From NCBI GenBank assembly GCA_024642705.1, contig JAHEAQ010000001.1, forward strand, positions 45,422-98,678: a stretch of 53,257 bases of DNA, written 5' to 3'. This DNA comes from Bacteroidota bacterium (GTDB lineage: Bacteria > Bacteroidota > Bacteroidia > Chitinophagales > Saprospiraceae). Both the position numbers and the translations under genes were made by a program. Of this stretch, positions 25,300 to 38,079 are shown in pieces; the stretch's first letter is position 1; each line of letters opens with the position of its first letter. Below the pieces are notes generated by a model, which saw nothing but the letters and a program-made list of their open reading frames with translations, had not been told where the DNA came from and searched no databases.

Positions 25300-26130
25300 A
25301 TGCTTAAATATATTATTATAGGTTTCATTGGATTGGTTGCAGCGTCGGTTTCTTTTTTTGGAATAAAATATAGATCCACCATCAAAAAATATTTGACTTT
25401 CGAAATAATTGACGGTCAAGAAGGAATTTATTATATCAAAGGTTTTGGCGGAAATAGTGGCCTTATTGTGGGCGACAATGCCGCTATATTGATCGATACA
25501 AAAATGGGTAAAGGTTCTAAAAAATTAAAAAAAATTGTACTTTCTAAAATTGGCAATAAAAAGCTATTTGTAGTAAATACCCATTATCATCCAGATCATG
25601 TTGGCGGAAATAAGCTGTTCGAAATCAATGAAATTATTGCTGGCAACTATGGCGAAAGTTTTTGGTTAGAAATAAATAAACCAAATACACTGCCGACACA
25701 ATGGCTGGATAAAGAGAAAACAATAGACCTAGGGGGCAGTAAAGTTACGATTATGCCAGTAGGTCAGAACCATACAAAAAATGATTTGTTTGTATATTCT
25801 AATAAACACAAAGTCCTTTTTACTGGAGATATTTATGTTCATGAAACACATCCAGTAATAATGTTTGAAAGTAAACCTGACATTGTTAAATGGGAAAATA
25901 CTTTAAGAAATTATGCTTTAGGTGATTTAGAAATAGATTTAGTTGTGCCAGGTCATGGTAATCTTGCAAAGCAAAATGATTTGATTTATTTAGCAGATTA
26001 TTTCAAATATTTCAAATCAAAAGATTTAAAAGAATTAAAACTAATGTACAAATCTTGGGATGCCACACCCTTTTTAGCTAGTATAAAAAAGAGTTGGAAA
26101 CTTTTGAGGACATCGGAAATCCAACCTTAA
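25300..26130 (+). CDS. MBL-fold metallo-hydrolase
   Basis: A 276-residue protein with an N-terminal hydrophobic segment (about 1-22: a signal or anchor) followed by a metallo-beta-lactamase fold. The metal motif THYHPDHVGG provides HxHxDH, the third His is in VGQNHTKNDLFVY, the bridging Asp is in LFTGDIYVH, and the last His is in VVPGHGN. Substrate cannot be read from the sequence; quorum-quenching lactonases, glyoxalase II-like enzymes and beta-lactamases share this fold. It is transcribed alone, convergent with rpoC, and a shared terminator lies between them. Confidence 0.88.
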   Translation: MLKYIIIGFIGLVAASVSFFGIKYRSTIKKYLTFEIIDGQEGIYYIKGFGGNSGLIVGDNAAILIDTKMGKGSKKLKKIVLSKIGNKKLFVVNTHYHPDHVGGNKLFEINEIIAGNYGESFWLEINKPNTLPTQWLDKEKTIDLGGSKVTIMPVGQNHTKNDLFVYSNKHKVLFTGDIYVHETHPVIMFESKPDIVKWENTLRNYALGDLEIDLVVPGHGNLAKQNDLIYLADYFKYFKSKDLKELKLMYKSWDATPFLASIKKSWKLLRTSEIQP

Positions 26131-26284
26131 ACCTCAACTATTTGAATTGATACAGTAAAAGTTATCGCGATATCTATTTCAAATAATCTAGTATTACTCA
26201 TTTCAATTTGGAATATTTATACCATTCAGGAAATGAAACCACTTCCATATTTACTTGAAAAAAATGAGCATTTCACCAATGAAA

Positions 26285-26312
26285 AAAGCCATTCACAAAT
26301 GTAAATGGCTTT
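26285..26312. terminator. Bidirectional terminator between MBL gene and rpoC
   Basis: Arms AAAGCCATT (26285-26293) and AATGGCTTT (26304-26312) surround a 10 nt loop, with A-rich sequence on the left and TTCTTTATT on the right. It can end transcription from both the MBL gene and the rpoBC operon. Confidence 0.75.
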
Positions 26313-26333
26313 CTTTATTATCAGAATAATTTT

Positions 26334-29300
26334 TTAATCTAGGTATCCGATTGGCTCATTTTCCTCAATTTCAGATTCTTTCATTGGAGTAACTAAAATT
26401 TTTCTGTACTTTTTCAATCCTGTACCAGCTGGAATTTTCTTTCCAACGATGACATTTTCTTTAAGTCCATCTAAATCATCTCGTTTTGCTCCAATAGCAG
26501 CTGTACTTAAAACTTTAGTAGTTTCTTGGAAAGAAGCAGCTGAAATCCAACTGAACACACCCAAAGAAGATTTGGTTATCCCTTGAAGAACTGGTTTTGA
26601 TGTTGCAGGAATAGCATCTCTGTATTCTACAAGTTTCATATCATTTCTTTTCAAGTACGAATTTTCTTCTCTTAATTGTCTAAGTGAAACAAGTTGTCCA
26701 GCTTTTAAATTTTGAGAATCTGCAGCTTCTGTAATGAATTTCTTATCATAAATCCAATCATTCTGAGCATAAAATTCATGCTTTTCAATAGCTTCACCTT
26801 CCAAGAAAATAGTGTCTCCAGCATCTTCAATTTGAAGTCTTTTCATCATCTGACGAACAATTACCTCGATATGTTTATCGTTGATATCAATTCCTTGAGA
26901 TCTATACACTTCTTGAATTTCATTCACCAAATAATATTGAACAGAGAAAGGTCCCTTTATTTTCAATATATCTGCAGGTGATACAGAACCATCAGAAAGT
27001 GCCATACCTGCTCTTACAAAGTCACCCTCTTGAACCAAGATATGCTTTGATAAACCTATAAGGTATTTCATTTTTTGATTGGTCTTCTCATCTTCAACGA
27101 AAACTTCTCTATTTCCTCTTTTTATCTTTCCGAAGGATACTATTCCATCAATATCTGCAGTTGCCGCAGGATTCGAAGGATTCCTTGCCTCAAAAAGTTC
27201 CGTTACTCTTGGTAGACCTCCCGTAATATCTTGAATCTTACCCATTTTTCTTGGGATCTTTACAATCTTATCTCCAGCTTTAACTTCTGCTCCATCTTCT
27301 ATTGCAATATAAGCTCCTACTGGAAGGTTGTAGCTTTTCAATTCTTCCCCTGAAGGCGATACGATTCTAATTGTAGGAATTTTCTTCTTATTTTTTGGTT
27401 CTACAATTACTTTTTCAGCAAATCCAGTTTGATCATCTCTTTCAATTCTGAAAGTTTGACCTTCTTCTATTGCTTCGAACTGTGCAATTCCTTTGAATTC
27501 GGTAATTATCATATTGTTGAATGGATCCCATTCACAGATTACATCCCCTCTTTCTACATTTTGTTGATCTTTTATGAAAAGAGATGCACCATATGGTATA
27601 TGCAAGTTTACATACAATTTACCAGTCTCACGATTGACGATTCTCATTTCACCAGATCGAGAAAGTACTACATTCACTTTTTTGCCATTTTCAACAGCCT
27701 CAACAGTTTTAATGTTATCAAATTCTACTTTTCCTAAAAATTTGGAAACCAAACTTGATTCTTGTTTCGTAACAGATGCGATACCACCCACGTGGAAAGT
27801 ACGCAATGTCAACTGAGTTCCAGGCTCACCAATACTCTGAGCTGCAATGATACCAACTGCATCGCCTTCTTCTGCTATTCTTCCGCTTGCCAGATTTTTA
27901 CCGTAACATTTTACGCAAACCCCAGATTTTGTTTCACAAGTAAGTACAGATCTTATGGTAACCATTTCAATCCCTGCATCTTCTATTTTATCAGCTATGC
28001 TTGGGCTAATATACCCGCCAGATTCTAATATTATTTCGTCTGTAACTGGATCTTCAATGTTGTAAAGTGTATATCTTCCAATAATCCTTGCGGCAAGAGT
28101 TTCAATAACTTTCTCACTTTCTTTTAATGCATATGTCTCAATTCCTCTTAGTGTATCACAATCTTCTTCCGTAATGATAACATCTTGAGAAACATCCACA
28201 AGTCTTCTTGTCAAATATCCTGCATCTGCAGTTTTCAAAGCCGTATCTGCAAGACCTTTTCTAGCACCGTGTGTTGAAATAAAGTATTCCAATACCGACA
28301 ATCCTTCAAGGAAATTTGATAAAATTGGGTTTTCAATAATAGCTGCTCCCGTATCACCTGATTTTCTAGGTTTTGCCATCAATCCTCTAAGTCCACATAG
28401 TTGTTTAATCTGTTGTTGAGAACCCCTCGCTCCAGAATGCAACATCATGTAAACAGAATTAAATCCATCCTTATGTTCAGCAAGCTCAGTCATAAGGTTG
28501 TCGGTTATTCTATTATCTGCATAGGTCCATTTATCAATGATTTGGTTGTAACGCTCATTGTTGGTAATTAAACCCATGTTATAATTTTCCCAAACTTCAT
28601 CAACTTCTTGGTTTGCATCAAGTAAAGTTGTTTCCTTTATAGTTGGATTTATTAAATCTCCCAAGTTGAAGGATAATCCTCCTTTGAAAGACCATAAAAA
28701 TCCTAGTTCTTTTATTTTATCAAGGAATTCAGCAGTTATTTTGAAACTTTTTCTTTCAATAATATTGCTGATTACTTTTTTCAAGTTTTTCTTAGTCAAT
28801 AGTTCATTTACAAATGGAACATCTTCTGGAACAGCACCGTTAAATATTACCCTACCTACGCTAGTTTCAATAATTTCTTCAACTAATTGACCTAATGCAT
28901 TTTCAACTTTAACTTTAACTTTAATGACAGCATGAAGATTTGCCATGCCTTCGTTATAAGCAATAAGCACTTCTTCAGGGCTATAAAAAGTCATACCTTC
29001 CCCTTTAACATCGCCTTTATGCTTTGATTTTCTTAGTTTCGTAAGATAATACAAACCAAGAACCATATCCTGCGATGGTAATGTAATAGGAGATCCGTTT
29101 TGTGGATTAAGCATGTTATGAGAAGCCAACATTAAAACTTGTGCCTCCAAAATTGCAGCATGACCTAAAGGTACATGTACTGCCATCTGGTCACCGTCAA
29201 AATCCGCGTTAAAAGCACCACATACTAGTGGGTGAAGCTGAATAGCCTTACCTTCTACTAATTTTGGCTGGAAAGCTTGGATTGAGAGTCTGTGCAATGT

Positions 29301-30626
29301 TGGTGCTCTATTTAAAAGCACTGGGTGACCTTTAAGAATATTTTCTAATATCTCCCATATAACTGGATCTTTTCGATCAACTAGTTTCTTAGCTGATTTT
29401 ACAGTTTTTACAATTCCCCTTTCAATAAGTTTCCTTATAATGAATGGTTTGAATAATTCTGAAGCCATACCTTTAGGAATTCCACATTCGTGTAATCTCA
29501 AAGTAGGACCTACTACAATAACAGATCTTCCAGAATAATCAACCCTTTTTCCAAGTAAGTTTTGACGGAATCTACCTTGTTTTCCTTTAAGAATATCGCT
29601 TAAAGATTTCAATGCTCGGCCTCCTTCAGCTTTTACAGCATTAGATTTTCTAGAGTTATCAAACAAAGAATCTACTGCTTCTTGAAGCATCCTTTTCTCA
29701 TTCCTAAGAATGACTTCCGGTGCTTTAATTTCAAGAAGTCTTTTCAATCTATTATTTCTAATGATTACTCTTCTATACAAATCATTCAAATCTGAAGAAG
29801 CGAAACGTCCACCATCTAATGGAACCAAAGGTCTTAATTCTGGTGGAATAATAGGTAAATATTGGATAACTGCCCATTCAGGTCGATTGTCCATTCTTGT
29901 TTGACCGTCTCTAAAAGCTTCAACTACTCTTAGTCTTTTCAAAGCTTCTGACTTCCTTTGTTGAGAAGTTTCATTAGCTGCTTGAAAACGTAAATCAGCA
30001 GATAACGTATCCAATTGCAAACGTTCTAATAGAACTTTTACAGCTTCTGCACCCATTTTTGCAATGAATTTCTGAGGGTCGCTATCATCGAGTAATTGAT
30101 TGTCTTTTGGAAGTGTATCCAAAACATCGAAGTATTCTTCTTCAGTTAACAAATCAAGATCTGCCAATCCATCATTTTCTTTTACCCCAGATTGAATTAC
30201 AACATATCTTTCATAATATACAATGGACTCTAATTTCTTAGAGGACAATCCAAGAAGGTATCCTATTTTATTAGGAAGGGACTTAAAGAACCAAATATGT
30301 ACAACAGGAACAACCAATTTAATGTGCCCCATTCTCTCTCTTCGAACTTTCTTTTCAGTTACTTCTACGCCACATCTATCGCAAACAATTCCTTTGTATC
30401 TAATTCTTTTATATTTTCCACAATAACATTCGTAATCTTTAACAGGCCCGAAAATTCTCTCACAGAACAAACCATCTCTCTCAGGTTTATAAGATCTATA
30501 ATTTATTGTTTCAGGTTTCAACACTTCACCGTATGATCTTTCTAATATACTATCTGGCGAACACAAACTAATTGTTATCGATTCAAAGGGTATATTTTTT
30601 TGTGTATTGTTCTTTTTAAAAGGCAT
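26334..30626 (-). CDS. rpoC: DNA-directed RNA polymerase subunit beta'
   Basis: The 1430-residue catalytic subunit. The N-terminal zinc ribbon has Cys residues in [20 protein letters not shown]. The active-site triad of Asp is in [12 protein letters not shown], ligating the catalytic Mg. A second zinc site is in [16 protein letters not shown]. The trigger-loop region [16 protein letters not shown] is intact. Length is typical for Bacteroidota. It follows rpoB by 28 bp and ends the ribosomal protein-polymerase operon. Confidence 0.99.
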   Translation of the reverse strand: MPFKKNNTQKNIPFESITISLCSPDSILERSYGEVLKPETINYRSYKPERDGLFCERIFGPVKDYECYCGKYKRIRYKGIVCDRCGVEVTEKKVRRERMGHIKLVVPVVHIWFFKSLPNKIGYLLGLSSKKLESIVYYERYVVIQSGVKENDGLADLDLLTEEEYFDVLDTLPKDNQLLDDSDPQKFIAKMGAEAVKVLLERLQLDTLSADLRFQAANETSQQRKSEALKRLRVVEAFRDGQTRMDNRPEWAVIQYLPIIPPELRPLVPLDGGRFASSDLNDLYRRVIIRNNRLKRLLEIKAPEVILRNEKRMLQEAVDSLFDNSRKSNAVKAEGGRALKSLSDILKGKQGRFRQNLLGKRVDYSGRSVIVVGPTLRLHECGIPKGMASELFKPFIIRKLIERGIVKTVKSAKKLVDRKDPVIWEILENILKGHPVLLNRAPTLHRLSIQAFQPKLVEGKAIQLHPLVCGAFNADFDGDQMAVHVPLGHAAILEAQVLMLASHNMLNPQNGSPITLPSQDMVLGLYYLTKLRKSKHKGDVKGEGMTFYSPEEVLIAYNEGMANLHAVIKVKVKVENALGQLVEEIIETSVGRVIFNGAVPEDVPFVNELLTKKNLKKVISNIIERKSFKITAEFLDKIKELGFLWSFKGGLSFNLGDLINPTIKETTLLDANQEVDEVWENYNMGLITNNERYNQIIDKWTYADNRITDNLMTELAEHKDGFNSVYMMLHSGARGSQQQIKQLCGLRGLMAKPRKSGDTGAAIIENPILSNFLEGLSVLEYFISTHGARKGLADTALKTADAGYLTRRLVDVSQDVIITEEDCDTLRGIETYALKESEKVIETLAARIIGRYTLYNIEDPVTDEIILESGGYISPSIADKIEDAGIEMVTIRSVLTCETKSGVCVKCYGKNLASGRIAEEGDAVGIIAAQSIGEPGTQLTLRTFHVGGIASVTKQESSLVSKFLGKVEFDNIKTVEAVENGKKVNVVLSRSGEMRIVNRETGKLYVNLHIPYGASLFIKDQQNVERGDVICEWDPFNNMIITEFKGIAQFEAIEEGQTFRIERDDQTGFAEKVIVEPKNKKKIPTIRIVSPSGEELKSYNLPVGAYIAIEDGAEVKAGDKIVKIPRKMGKIQDITGGLPRVTELFEARNPSNPAATADIDGIVSFGKIKRGNREVFVEDEKTNQKMKYLIGLSKHILVQEGDFVRAGMALSDGSVSPADILKIKGPFSVQYYLVNEIQEVYRSQGIDINDKHIEVIVRQMMKRLQIEDAGDTIFLEGEAIEKHEFYAQNDWIYDKKFITEAADSQNLKAGQLVSLRQLREENSYLKRNDMKLVEYRDAIPATSKPVLQGITKSSLGVFSWISAASFQETTKVLSTAAIGAKRDDLDGLKENVIVGKKIPAGTGLKKYRKILVTPMKESEIEENEPIGYLD

Positions 30627-30654
30627 AATACTTTATAATTTAAATGGTGAATGA

Positions 30655-33600
30655 TTATTCAAATTTGATATCTAGAGCTAATCCTCTTAATTCATGTACT
30701 AAAACATTAAATGATTCAGGAACATTTGGTTCAGGTAGATTATCTCCTTTTACAATTGCTTCGTAAGCTTTTGCTCTTCCAATGATATCATCGGATTTTA
30801 TAGTCAACAATTCTCTTAATATATTTGCAGCACCAAATGCCTCTAAAGCCCAAACTTCCATCTCTCCAAATCTTTGTCCACCAAATTGCGCTTTACCACC
30901 CAATGGTTGCTGTGTAATTAAGGAGTAAGGTCCTATTGATCTTGCATGCATCTTATCATCAACCATGTGCGATAATTTTAACATGTAAATTACACCCACT
31001 GTTGCTTGTTGGTGAAATCTGTCTCCAGTTTCACCATCATATAAATAAGTCTGACCTAATGAAGGCAAATTAGCTTTTTGAATTTGTTCTTCGATCTCAT
31101 CTGTTGATGCGCCGTCAAAAATTGGTGAAGCAAATTTTAAATCCATTTTCTTGCCAGCCCAACCAAGAACTGTTTCGAAAATCTGCCCAAGGTTCATCCT
31201 AGAAGGCACACCTAAAGGATTCAATACAATATCAACTGGAGTTCCATCGGCGAGGAAAGGCATATCTTCTTGTCGTACAATTCTAGAAACTATACCTTTA
31301 TTTCCATGTCTTCCTGCTAATTTATCCCCAACTTTCAATTTCCTTTTCTTGGCCATATAAACTTTAGCAAGTTTTAATACACCTGCTGGAAGTTCATCAC
31401 CAATACTAATATTGAATTTCTCACGCTTATATCGCCCTACTTCTTCATTTACTTTAATACTATAATTGTGCAACATTTTTGCAATCATACTATTAATGTA
31501 AGCCTCCTTAGTCCAATTAGAATAATCCACTTCATTGTAATTGATTTCTTTGAGAACTTTCGGAGAGAACTTAGTTCCTTTAGAAATTAGCTCTTCATTG
31601 TAAATACTTCTTACACCTTCAGAGGACATTCCGTCCGTGATTTTCATCAATTTATCAATTAGAGTAGTCTGCAATTCATTCAAAGCAACTGCGTGTTTAT
31701 CTTCTAATTTTGACAACAAATCTTTTTCCTGAACTTTTTGAAATTTATCTTTCTTTGCTCTGGCAAATAATTGTTTGTCTATGATGATACCGTTGGTTGA
31801 TGGAGGTGCTTTCAAAGATGCATCCTTAACATCTCCAGCTTTATCTCCAAAAATTGCTCTTAACAATTTTTCTTCAGGAGTTGGGTCTGATTCCCCTTTA
31901 GGAGTAATTTTACCAATCAAAATGTCACCTTCACTTACCCAAGCACCAACTCTAATAATACCATTTTCATCCAAATCTTTTGTTGCTTCTTCAGAAACAT
32001 TTGGTATATCATTCGTTAATTCTTCTTCTCCTAACTTAGTATCTCTAATATCTAAATCAAAATTTTCAATATGCAGGGAAGTAAATATATCTTCTCTTAC
32101 AACTCTTTCGGATAAAACAATGGCATCTTCATAATTATACCCTTTCCAAGGCATGAATGAAACCATCAAGTTTTGTCCTAAAGCTAATTCTCCTTTTTCT
32201 GTTGCGTAACCATCACAAAGAATACTACCTGCAGTTACTCTCTCACCTTTTGAAACAATTGGTTGAAGATTGATACAAGTACCTTGATTGGTTCTTCTAA
32301 ATTTGGTAAGTGGGTACGATTTCACATTGCTCTCAAATGAAACTAATTGTTCATCATCTGTCATATCATATCGGATGATAATCTCATTAGCATCCACATA
32401 TTCTACAACACCTTCCCCTTCTGCATTAATTAGCATTCTAGAATCTCTAGCCACTTTTCCTTCCAAACCTGTTCCAACAATTGGAGATGAAGGTTTGATT
32501 AATGGAACAGCTTGACGCTGCATGTTAGAACCCATCAAAGCTCGATTCGCATCATCATTTTCTAAAAAAGGAATCAGTGAAGCCGACACACCCACAATTT
32601 GGTTAGGTGCAACGTCCATATATTCCACTTCAGATGGAGTTAAAACTGGGAAATCCCCATGCTCTCTACACTTAATTCTATCAGAAACGAATGCACCTCC
32701 TTCATTCAATATTGAATTCGCTTGTGCAATTTTCTTGAAATCTTCTCCTTCTGCAGAAAGATATAGTCCAGAACCAGTAAGATCAACTTGTCCATCACTA
32801 ACTGGTCTATAAGGAGTTTCTAAAAACCCCATTTTATTTACTTTGGCATGAACGCAAAGTGTAGAAATCAATCCAATATTTGGACCCTCAGGAGTTTCTA
32901 TAGTACATAATCGACCATAATGTGAGTAATGAACATCTCTTACTTCAAAACCTGCACGTTCTCTTGATAGACCACCAGGTCCTAAAGCTGAAATTCTTCT
33001 TTTATGCGTAATTTCAGAAAGAGGATTCGTTTGATCTAAAAACTGAGACAATTGAGAAGTTCCAAAGAATGAGTTAATTACCGAAGATAATGTCCTTGCA
33101 TTAATTAAATCTACTGGCGTAAATACTTCATTGTCTCTTACATTCATTCTCTCTCTGATGGTTCTTGCCATTCTTGCAAGACCAACACCAAACTGAGCAT
33201 AAAGTTGTTCTCCAACAGTTCTTACTCTTCTGTTAGATAAATGATCAATATCATCTAGTTCAGCCTTTTGATTAATAAGGCTGACCAAATATTGAACTAT
33301 ATTAATAATATCTTCTTTGGTAAGAACCAAAGTGTCCTTATCTATATCTAAAGATAATTTTCTATTAATTTTGTAACGGCCAACATCTCCAAGATTGTAC
33401 CTTTTATCTGAAAAGAATAATTTATCAATTATACCTCTAGCAGTCTCTTCATCTGGAGGATCAGTTCCTCTTAATTGTCTGTATATATGTTGAACAGCTT
33501 CAATTTCAGAACTAGAAGGATCTTTTTGTAGTGTATTGTAAATGATTGAATAATCTTCTTCAATATCATCTTTTTGTAGGATGATGCTATCGATTTCAGA

Positions 33601-34476
33601 TTTTAGAATAAGCTTAATATTCTCTTCATCCAAAATTACATCCCTTTCAAGAATGATTTCATTTCTTTCAATAGTTACAACTTCTCCAGTATCCTCATCC
33701 ACGAAATCTTCTGACCATTTTCTTAATACCCTTGCAGCTAATTTTCTTCCAACAGATTTTTTCAATTCTTTATCCGTAACTACAATTTCCTCAGCTAAAC
33801 CAAAAATATCCAATATCTCTTTGTCAGAATCATATCCAATTGCTCTTAAAAGAGTAGTAACTGGAAACTTTTTCTTTCTATCTATGTAAGCATACATCAC
33901 AGTATTAATATCTGTGGCAAATTCCATCCAAGCTCCTTTGAAAGGGATTACTCTTGCAGAATAAATCTTTGTTCCGTTGGGATGATAAGTTTGGCTAAAA
34001 AATACTCCTGGTGATCTATGTAGCTGCGAAACTATTATTCTTTCAGCCCCATTGATTACAAAAGTACCTTTGGGAGTCATGTAAGGAATATTTCCTAAGA
34101 AAACATCCTGTACTATAGTTTGGAAATCAACATGTTCTTCATCGTTACAAGAAAGACGTAATTTAGCTTTTAATGGAACACTATAAGTTAAGCCTCTTTG
34201 CATACATTCGGAAATGCTATATCTAGGCGGATCAATAAAATAATCAAGAAATTCCAAAACGAAGATATTTCTTGCGTCTGTGATTGGAAAATTTTCTTGA
34301 AATACTTTATAAAGACCTTCGCTATTTCTATTTTCTGGAGTTGTACCTATTTGAAAGAACTCTTTGAAAGAGTCTAACTGAATGTCCAATAAATTAGGAG
34401 TTTCAGAAGGTAATTTTATTTTTCCAAAATTTACTCTTGCTTCTTCAGCAAGTAGAGAGATGGTATTGGATGACAT
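30655..34476 (-). CDS. rpoB: DNA-directed RNA polymerase subunit beta
   Basis: The 1273-residue subunit forms one pincer of the polymerase. The rifampicin-pocket region [18 protein letters not shown], with [18 protein letters not shown] after it, is the wild-type form, as is [10 protein letters not shown]. Late motifs [10 protein letters not shown] and [17 protein letters not shown] are intact. A hairpin lies in the 180 bp gap after rplL, where polymerase genes are often attenuated relative to ribosomal protein genes. Confidence 0.99.
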   Translation of the reverse strand: MSSNTISLLAEEARVNFGKIKLPSETPNLLDIQLDSFKEFFQIGTTPENRNSEGLYKVFQENFPITDARNIFVLEFLDYFIDPPRYSISECMQRGLTYSVPLKAKLRLSCNDEEHVDFQTIVQDVFLGNIPYMTPKGTFVINGAERIIVSQLHRSPGVFFSQTYHPNGTKIYSARVIPFKGAWMEFATDINTVMYAYIDRKKKFPVTTLLRAIGYDSDKEILDIFGLAEEIVVTDKELKKSVGRKLAARVLRKWSEDFVDEDTGEVVTIERNEIILERDVILDEENIKLILKSEIDSIILQKDDIEEDYSIIYNTLQKDPSSSEIEAVQHIYRQLRGTDPPDEETARGIIDKLFFSDKRYNLGDVGRYKINRKLSLDIDKDTLVLTKEDIINIVQYLVSLINQKAELDDIDHLSNRRVRTVGEQLYAQFGVGLARMARTIRERMNVRDNEVFTPVDLINARTLSSVINSFFGTSQLSQFLDQTNPLSEITHKRRISALGPGGLSRERAGFEVRDVHYSHYGRLCTIETPEGPNIGLISTLCVHAKVNKMGFLETPYRPVSDGQVDLTGSGLYLSAEGEDFKKIAQANSILNEGGAFVSDRIKCREHGDFPVLTPSEVEYMDVAPNQIVGVSASLIPFLENDDANRALMGSNMQRQAVPLIKPSSPIVGTGLEGKVARDSRMLINAEGEGVVEYVDANEIIIRYDMTDDEQLVSFESNVKSYPLTKFRRTNQGTCINLQPIVSKGERVTAGSILCDGYATEKGELALGQNLMVSFMPWKGYNYEDAIVLSERVVREDIFTSLHIENFDLDIRDTKLGEEELTNDIPNVSEEATKDLDENGIIRVGAWVSEGDILIGKITPKGESDPTPEEKLLRAIFGDKAGDVKDASLKAPPSTNGIIIDKQLFARAKKDKFQKVQEKDLLSKLEDKHAVALNELQTTLIDKLMKITDGMSSEGVRSIYNEELISKGTKFSPKVLKEINYNEVDYSNWTKEAYINSMIAKMLHNYSIKVNEEVGRYKREKFNISIGDELPAGVLKLAKVYMAKKRKLKVGDKLAGRHGNKGIVSRIVRQEDMPFLADGTPVDIVLNPLGVPSRMNLGQIFETVLGWAGKKMDLKFASPIFDGASTDEIEEQIQKANLPSLGQTYLYDGETGDRFHQQATVGVIYMLKLSHMVDDKMHARSIGPYSLITQQPLGGKAQFGGQRFGEMEVWALEAFGAANILRELLTIKSDDIIGRAKAYEAIVKGDNLPEPNVPESFNVLVHELRGLALDIKFE

Positions 34477-34544
34477 AATTGAGATATTTATATTTTACCA
34501 GAATTAATTCCGGAACATTAAATACATTCTACAAGGCAACTTTA

Positions 34545-34598
34545 AAATGGCAATAGGCTTAGATCGGTTCACACCTGATTTAAGCCATATTGCCATTT
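34545..34598 (-). terminator. Attenuator-like hairpin between rplL and rpoB
   Basis: AAATGGCAAT-a-GGCTTA (34545-34561) is complementary to TAAGCC-at-ATTGCCATTT (34581-34598) with one bulge, enclosing an 18 nt loop. There is no long U-tract, so a partial terminator or RNA-processing stem is more likely than a full stop. The position matches the rplL-rpoB attenuator known from Escherichia coli. Confidence 0.6.
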
Positions 34599-34656
34599 AA
34601 TATGTATTGGATCTTACTTCGATCATTCAGCTATTGGTGATGTTAAGTTGATTAAA

Positions 34657-35034
34657 TTACTTTAATTCAACTGAAGCACCTGCAGCTTCTAAAGCAGCCT
34701 TAATAGACTCAGCTTCAACTTTTGCAACTCCTTCCTTAAGAACAGATGGTGCAGCATCAACTAAATCTTTAGCTTCTTTCAAACCTACGCCAAGAAGATT
34801 TTTAACTTCTTTTACAACAGCAAGTTTAGCACTTCCAGCAGAAGTCAAATGGATGTTGAAATCAGTTTTTTCTTCAACTTCTTCTGCTTCAGCAGCAGGT
34901 CCAGCAGGTCCAGCTACAACAGCAGCAGCAGCAGGCACAATGCCGTAATCATCTTTTAAAATTGCAGCAAGTTCACTTACATCTTTTACTGTAAGGTTTA
35001 CTAATTGTTCTGCAATCGCTTTTAAATCAGCCAT
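34657..35034 (-). CDS. rplL: 50S ribosomal protein L7/L12
   Basis: A 125-residue stalk protein. The N-terminal dimerisation helix ([22 protein letters not shown]) is followed by an Ala-rich hinge of about 20 residues and the C-terminal factor-binding domain ([24 protein letters not shown]). Standard length. It follows rplJ by 62 bp; the two proteins form the L10(L12)n stalk. Confidence 0.99.
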   Translation of the reverse strand: MADLKAIAEQLVNLTVKDVSELAAILKDDYGIVPAAAAVVAGPAGPAAEAEEVEEKTDFNIHLTSAGSAKLAVVKEVKNLLGVGLKEAKDLVDAAPSVLKEGVAKVEAESIKAALEAAGASVELK

Positions 35035-35096
35035 TTTATATGGTTTTAAATTTTTAACAATATATGCGTATAATAAATGCTTGGAAGCCTTCTTAA

Positions 35097-35627
35097 TTAA
35101 GCATTAGGTCTTTCTTCTAATGCTTTTAACAATCCCGTAATTGTATTCTGACCTGATTGTAAAGATCCAACAACACTGTTTATCGGTGATTGTAATAATG
35201 AAATTAATTCGCCTAATAAATCCTCTTTTGATTTCAGGTTAATTAAGGTTTCTAGTTGATCATTGCCGATGAATACATCTTGATCAATATAAGCAGCCTT
35301 AAGAATAGGTCTTTCGCCTTTTCCTCGAAATTCTTTGATTAATTTTGCAGGATCATTTGCAACACTTGTAAACATTAAAGCAGTTGGTCCTGTCAGAACT
35401 TTATACAAAGGTTCATAACCTTTTGCAGTATCAAATGATTCCAGAGCTTTTCTTGCTAATGTATTTTTAACAACTTTAAGTTCAATGCCTTTTTTGAAGC
35501 AAAGAGCTCTAAGTTTATTCACTTTTTCAACTGAAAGTTTAGAAGAATCTGTTAAGTAAAAGAAATCACTATTGCTGAACTTTTCTTTCAACGACTCTAT
35601 TGCAGCTGTTTTTTCAGATTTTGTCAT
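35097..35627 (-). CDS. rplJ: 50S ribosomal protein L10
   Basis: A 176-residue base of the ribosomal stalk. The N-terminal RNA-binding part has [23 protein letters not shown] and [12 protein letters not shown], and the C-terminal helix ([12 protein letters not shown]) binds L7/L12 dimers. It lies 9 bp after rplA and 62 bp before rplL in the usual order. Confidence 0.98.
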   Translation of the reverse strand: MTKSEKTAAIESLKEKFSNSDFFYLTDSSKLSVEKVNKLRALCFKKGIELKVVKNTLARKALESFDTAKGYEPLYKVLTGPTALMFTSVANDPAKLIKEFRGKGERPILKAAYIDQDVFIGNDQLETLINLKSKEDLLGELISLLQSPINSVVGSLQSGQNTITGLLKALEERPNA

Positions 35628-35636
35628 AATTCTTAG

Positions 35637-36338
35637 TTATATCTTTGACTTAATAGATTTAGGATCAACAGTAATACCTGGGCTCATAGAGCTTGCAACA
35701 CTTATTGATCTGAAATAGGTTCCTTTTGCAGTCGAGGGTTTCATTTTGGCAAGAGTACCAATAAGTTCCTGTGCATTCTGAGCTAATTTTTCAGGTGAAA
35801 AAGATACTCTTCCAACTGAGGAATGAATAATTCCGTATTTGTCCACTCTAAAAGCTATTTTTCCGCCTTTAACGTCGTTTACAGCACTAGCCACATCCAT
35901 TGTAACGGTTCCAGATTTTGGATTGGGCATCAAACCTCTTGGCCCTAATATTCTACCTATCTTTCCTACTTGAGCCATTACTGTAGGCATTGCAATAACA
36001 ACATCTACATCTGTCCATCCTCCTTGGATTTTCTTTACGTATTCATCGAGACCAGCATAATCCGCACCAGCTTCAAGAGCTTCATTCTCTTTGTCTGCAG
36101 TACATAAAACCAGAACTCTTTTTGTTTTTCCTGTTCCATTAGGCAATGAAACAGTTCCTCTAATTGCTTGATCAGCTTTTCGAGGATCGACACCCAATCT
36201 GACATGGACATCTACAGAGGCGTCAAATTTAGCGATATTCACTTCTTTGACTAAAGCCATTGCATCATCTAAAGTATAAAGCTTATCGTTTTCAACTTTA
36301 TCTGCAACAGCTTTCCATTTTTTTGTAATTTTAGCCAT
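35637..36338 (-). CDS. rplA: 50S ribosomal protein L1
   Basis: A 233-residue protein of the L1 stalk, involved in E-site tRNA release, and in many bacteria an autogenous repressor of its own operon. Start chosen at [10 protein letters not shown]; a frame extension to 36356 adds MNLIIK, which is not found in relatives. Motifs are [33 protein letters not shown] and [14 protein letters not shown]. It follows rplK with a gap of about 63 bp. Confidence 0.98.
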   Translation of the reverse strand: MAKITKKWKAVADKVENDKLYTLDDAMALVKEVNIAKFDASVDVHVRLGVDPRKADQAIRGTVSLPNGTGKTKRVLVLCTADKENEALEAGADYAGLDEYVKKIQGGWTDVDVVIAMPTVMAQVGKIGRILGPRGLMPNPKSGTVTMDVASAVNDVKGGKIAFRVDKYGIIHSSVGRVSFSPEKLAQNAQELIGTLAKMKPSTAKGTYFRSISVASSMSPGITVDPKSIKSKI

Positions 36339-36401
36339 TTTTATAATAAGGTTCAACCGTACATATCAAAATATATACTCCCTTTTTTAAAATTTAATAA
36401 A

Positions 36402-36845
36402 TTAATTTTCCCAAGGTGGGGTACCGTCGATAACTAATCCAATGCTTCTTGCAGTTCCAGCAACCATTTTGATTGCAGATTCAACAACGTGAGCATTTAA
36501 ATCTTCCATTTTATCTTCAGCAATTGCTCTCACTTGATCCCAAGTAACAGTTCCCACTTTTTGTCTGTTAGATTCCGGAGATCCTTTTTTAATTTTAGCT
36601 ACTTCCATAAGTTGAGTAGCTGCAGGAGCAGTTTTTACAACAAAATCAAATGATTTATCTTTGAATACTGTTATTACAACAGGTACTAGCTTTCCAGCTG
36701 ATTCTGCAGTCTTAGCGTTAAAACGCTTGCAGAATTCCATAATATTCACACCTTTAGAACCTAAAGCTGGACCTACTGGAGGAGATGGATTAGCTGCGCC
36801 ACCTTTAATTTGTAATTTTATAAAGCCTTCAATCTCTTTAGCCAT
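36402..36845 (-). CDS. rplK: 50S ribosomal protein L11
   Basis: A 147-residue protein of the GTPase-associated centre. The N-terminal domain has [21 protein letters not shown] and the C-terminal RNA-binding domain ends [17 protein letters not shown]. It is 28 bp after nusG. Proline-rich [10 protein letters not shown] is the thiostrepton-site region and looks wild type. Confidence 0.99.
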   Translation of the reverse strand: MAKEIEGFIKLQIKGGAANPSPPVGPALGSKGVNIMEFCKRFNAKTAESAGKLVPVVITVFKDKSFDFVVKTAPAATQLMEVAKIKKGSPESNRQKVGTVTWDQVRAIAEDKMEDLNAHVVESAIKMVAGTARSIGLVIDGTPPWEN

Positions 36846-36873
36846 TTTGAACTATAATTTTATTATTCTATTA

Positions 36874-37422
36874 TTAAGATTGTTTTTCTACTTGCATAAA
36901 GTTAAGTTCTACTTCAGTTCCTCTACCGAATATTTTAACTATAACTGTAAGTTTTTTCTTTTCTTCGTTTACTTCTTTGATGTCACCAACAAAATCTTTG
37001 AAAGGTCCGTCAGTAATTTTTATCGTTTCACCAGGAATGAAAGGTTCTATCAATGCCTCCCGTAATTCTTGTGAATCATCTACTCTACCTAGCATCCTAT
37101 TTGCTTCAAAAGCTTGCATTGGTATAGGATTATTCTTCCCTAGAAAGTGAATTACATTAGGCATATTAGAAATTGCAGTAATAATTTCTCCTGAAAATTT
37201 TTCAGGATCTGCTTCTAAAAGAATATAACCTGGTAAAATATTTCTTTCAAGAATAACTTTTTTGCCATTCCTAATTTTATAAACTTTTTCAGAAGGTACC
37301 AATACTTGAGTAACAAAATCATTCCATTTATTACGTTGTAATTCCAGCTCAATCCTTTCTTTGATTTTGCGTTCTTTGCCACTTATGACTCTTAACGAAT
37401 ACCATTTTTTTTCTTCGCTCAT
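36874..37422 (-). CDS. nusG: Transcription termination/antitermination protein NusG
   Basis: A 182-residue elongation factor that binds RNA polymerase and couples it to the ribosome or Rho. The NGN domain starts KKWYSLRVISGKERKIKERIE and includes LPGYILLEAD. The KOW domain (about 128-160) has GETIKITDGPFKDFVGDIKEV. It lies 19 bp after secE, the standard order. Confidence 0.98.
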   Translation of the reverse strand: MSEEKKWYSLRVISGKERKIKERIELELQRNKWNDFVTQVLVPSEKVYKIRNGKKVILERNILPGYILLEADPEKFSGEIITAISNMPNVIHFLGKNNPIPMQAFEANRMLGRVDDSQELREALIEPFIPGETIKITDGPFKDFVGDIKEVNEEKKKLTVIVKIFGRGTEVELNFMQVEKQS

Positions 37423-37441
37423 GGAATATTAGTTTTGTTAC

Positions 37442-37639
37442 TTAGAATCTAATTTTGTAGACATTCTGTAAAATAAGCCCATTAAAAATAAAATCCATAA
37501 TCATAATTACAAGGGCAATAATTACTGCAGCAACAAGAACCAATCGTGTACTACTTACAAGAACTGCCCAAGTTGGCCAGGTTACTTTATGTACAAGCTC
37601 GTTGTAACTCTCTTTAATGTATAAAATCAAACTTTCCAT
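37442..37639 (-). CDS. secE: Preprotein translocase subunit SecE
   Basis: A 65-residue single-span membrane protein, the small clamp subunit of SecYEG. ESYNELVHKVTWPTW is the conserved amphipathic segment before the transmembrane helix (about 28-50, LVLVAAVIIALVIMIMDFIF). It lies between tRNA-Trp and nusG, as in most Bacteroidota. Confidence 0.96.
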   Translation of the reverse strand: MESLILYIKESYNELVHKVTWPTWAVLVSSTRLVLVAAVIIALVIMIMDFIFNGLILQNVYKIRF

Positions 37640-37865
37640 TATTTCATTTATAGTTCAAGAACAAAATCTTGATCATTTTAAAGAATAAGATAGAATTAGA
37701 AACACAAACTAATTTTATTTTTAACTGAATAACGTATTATTCTTTTGGTTAAAAAAATTTGATTTCTTATTAATCCTTTCTTAAAAGTGCTGAGATTAAT
37801 ATTCACAAATAAAAATTCACATTAAGTATGAATCAAAAAATGTCAAATTAAAACCTCTGCTTTCG

Positions 37866-37938
<73 letters not shown>

Positions 37939-38020
37939 ATTTATTTAATAAAACTCTGTATCATTATACAGCTTTAAAAAATATTCAACTCCTGTAAATC
38001 AGAAATTTGTAAATGCGAAA

Positions 38021-38048
38021 AATTAAGCACCCAATTGGATGCTTAATT
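38021..38048 (-). terminator. Hairpin after tuf
   Basis: Arms AATTAAGCA and TGCTTAATT flank the self-complementary core CCAATTGG, making an almost continuous stem 32 bp downstream of the tuf stop. The minus strand lacks a long U-run after it, so it may act as a partial terminator or a processing stem ahead of tRNA-Trp and secE. Confidence 0.6.
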
Positions 38049-38079
38049 ATCGCAATTATCTTATTACTAAAAAGTAATT

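Noticed and set aside
27429-27737. Plus-strand frames inside rpoC and rpoB
   Set aside because: They are antisense shadows of highly conserved polymerase genes.
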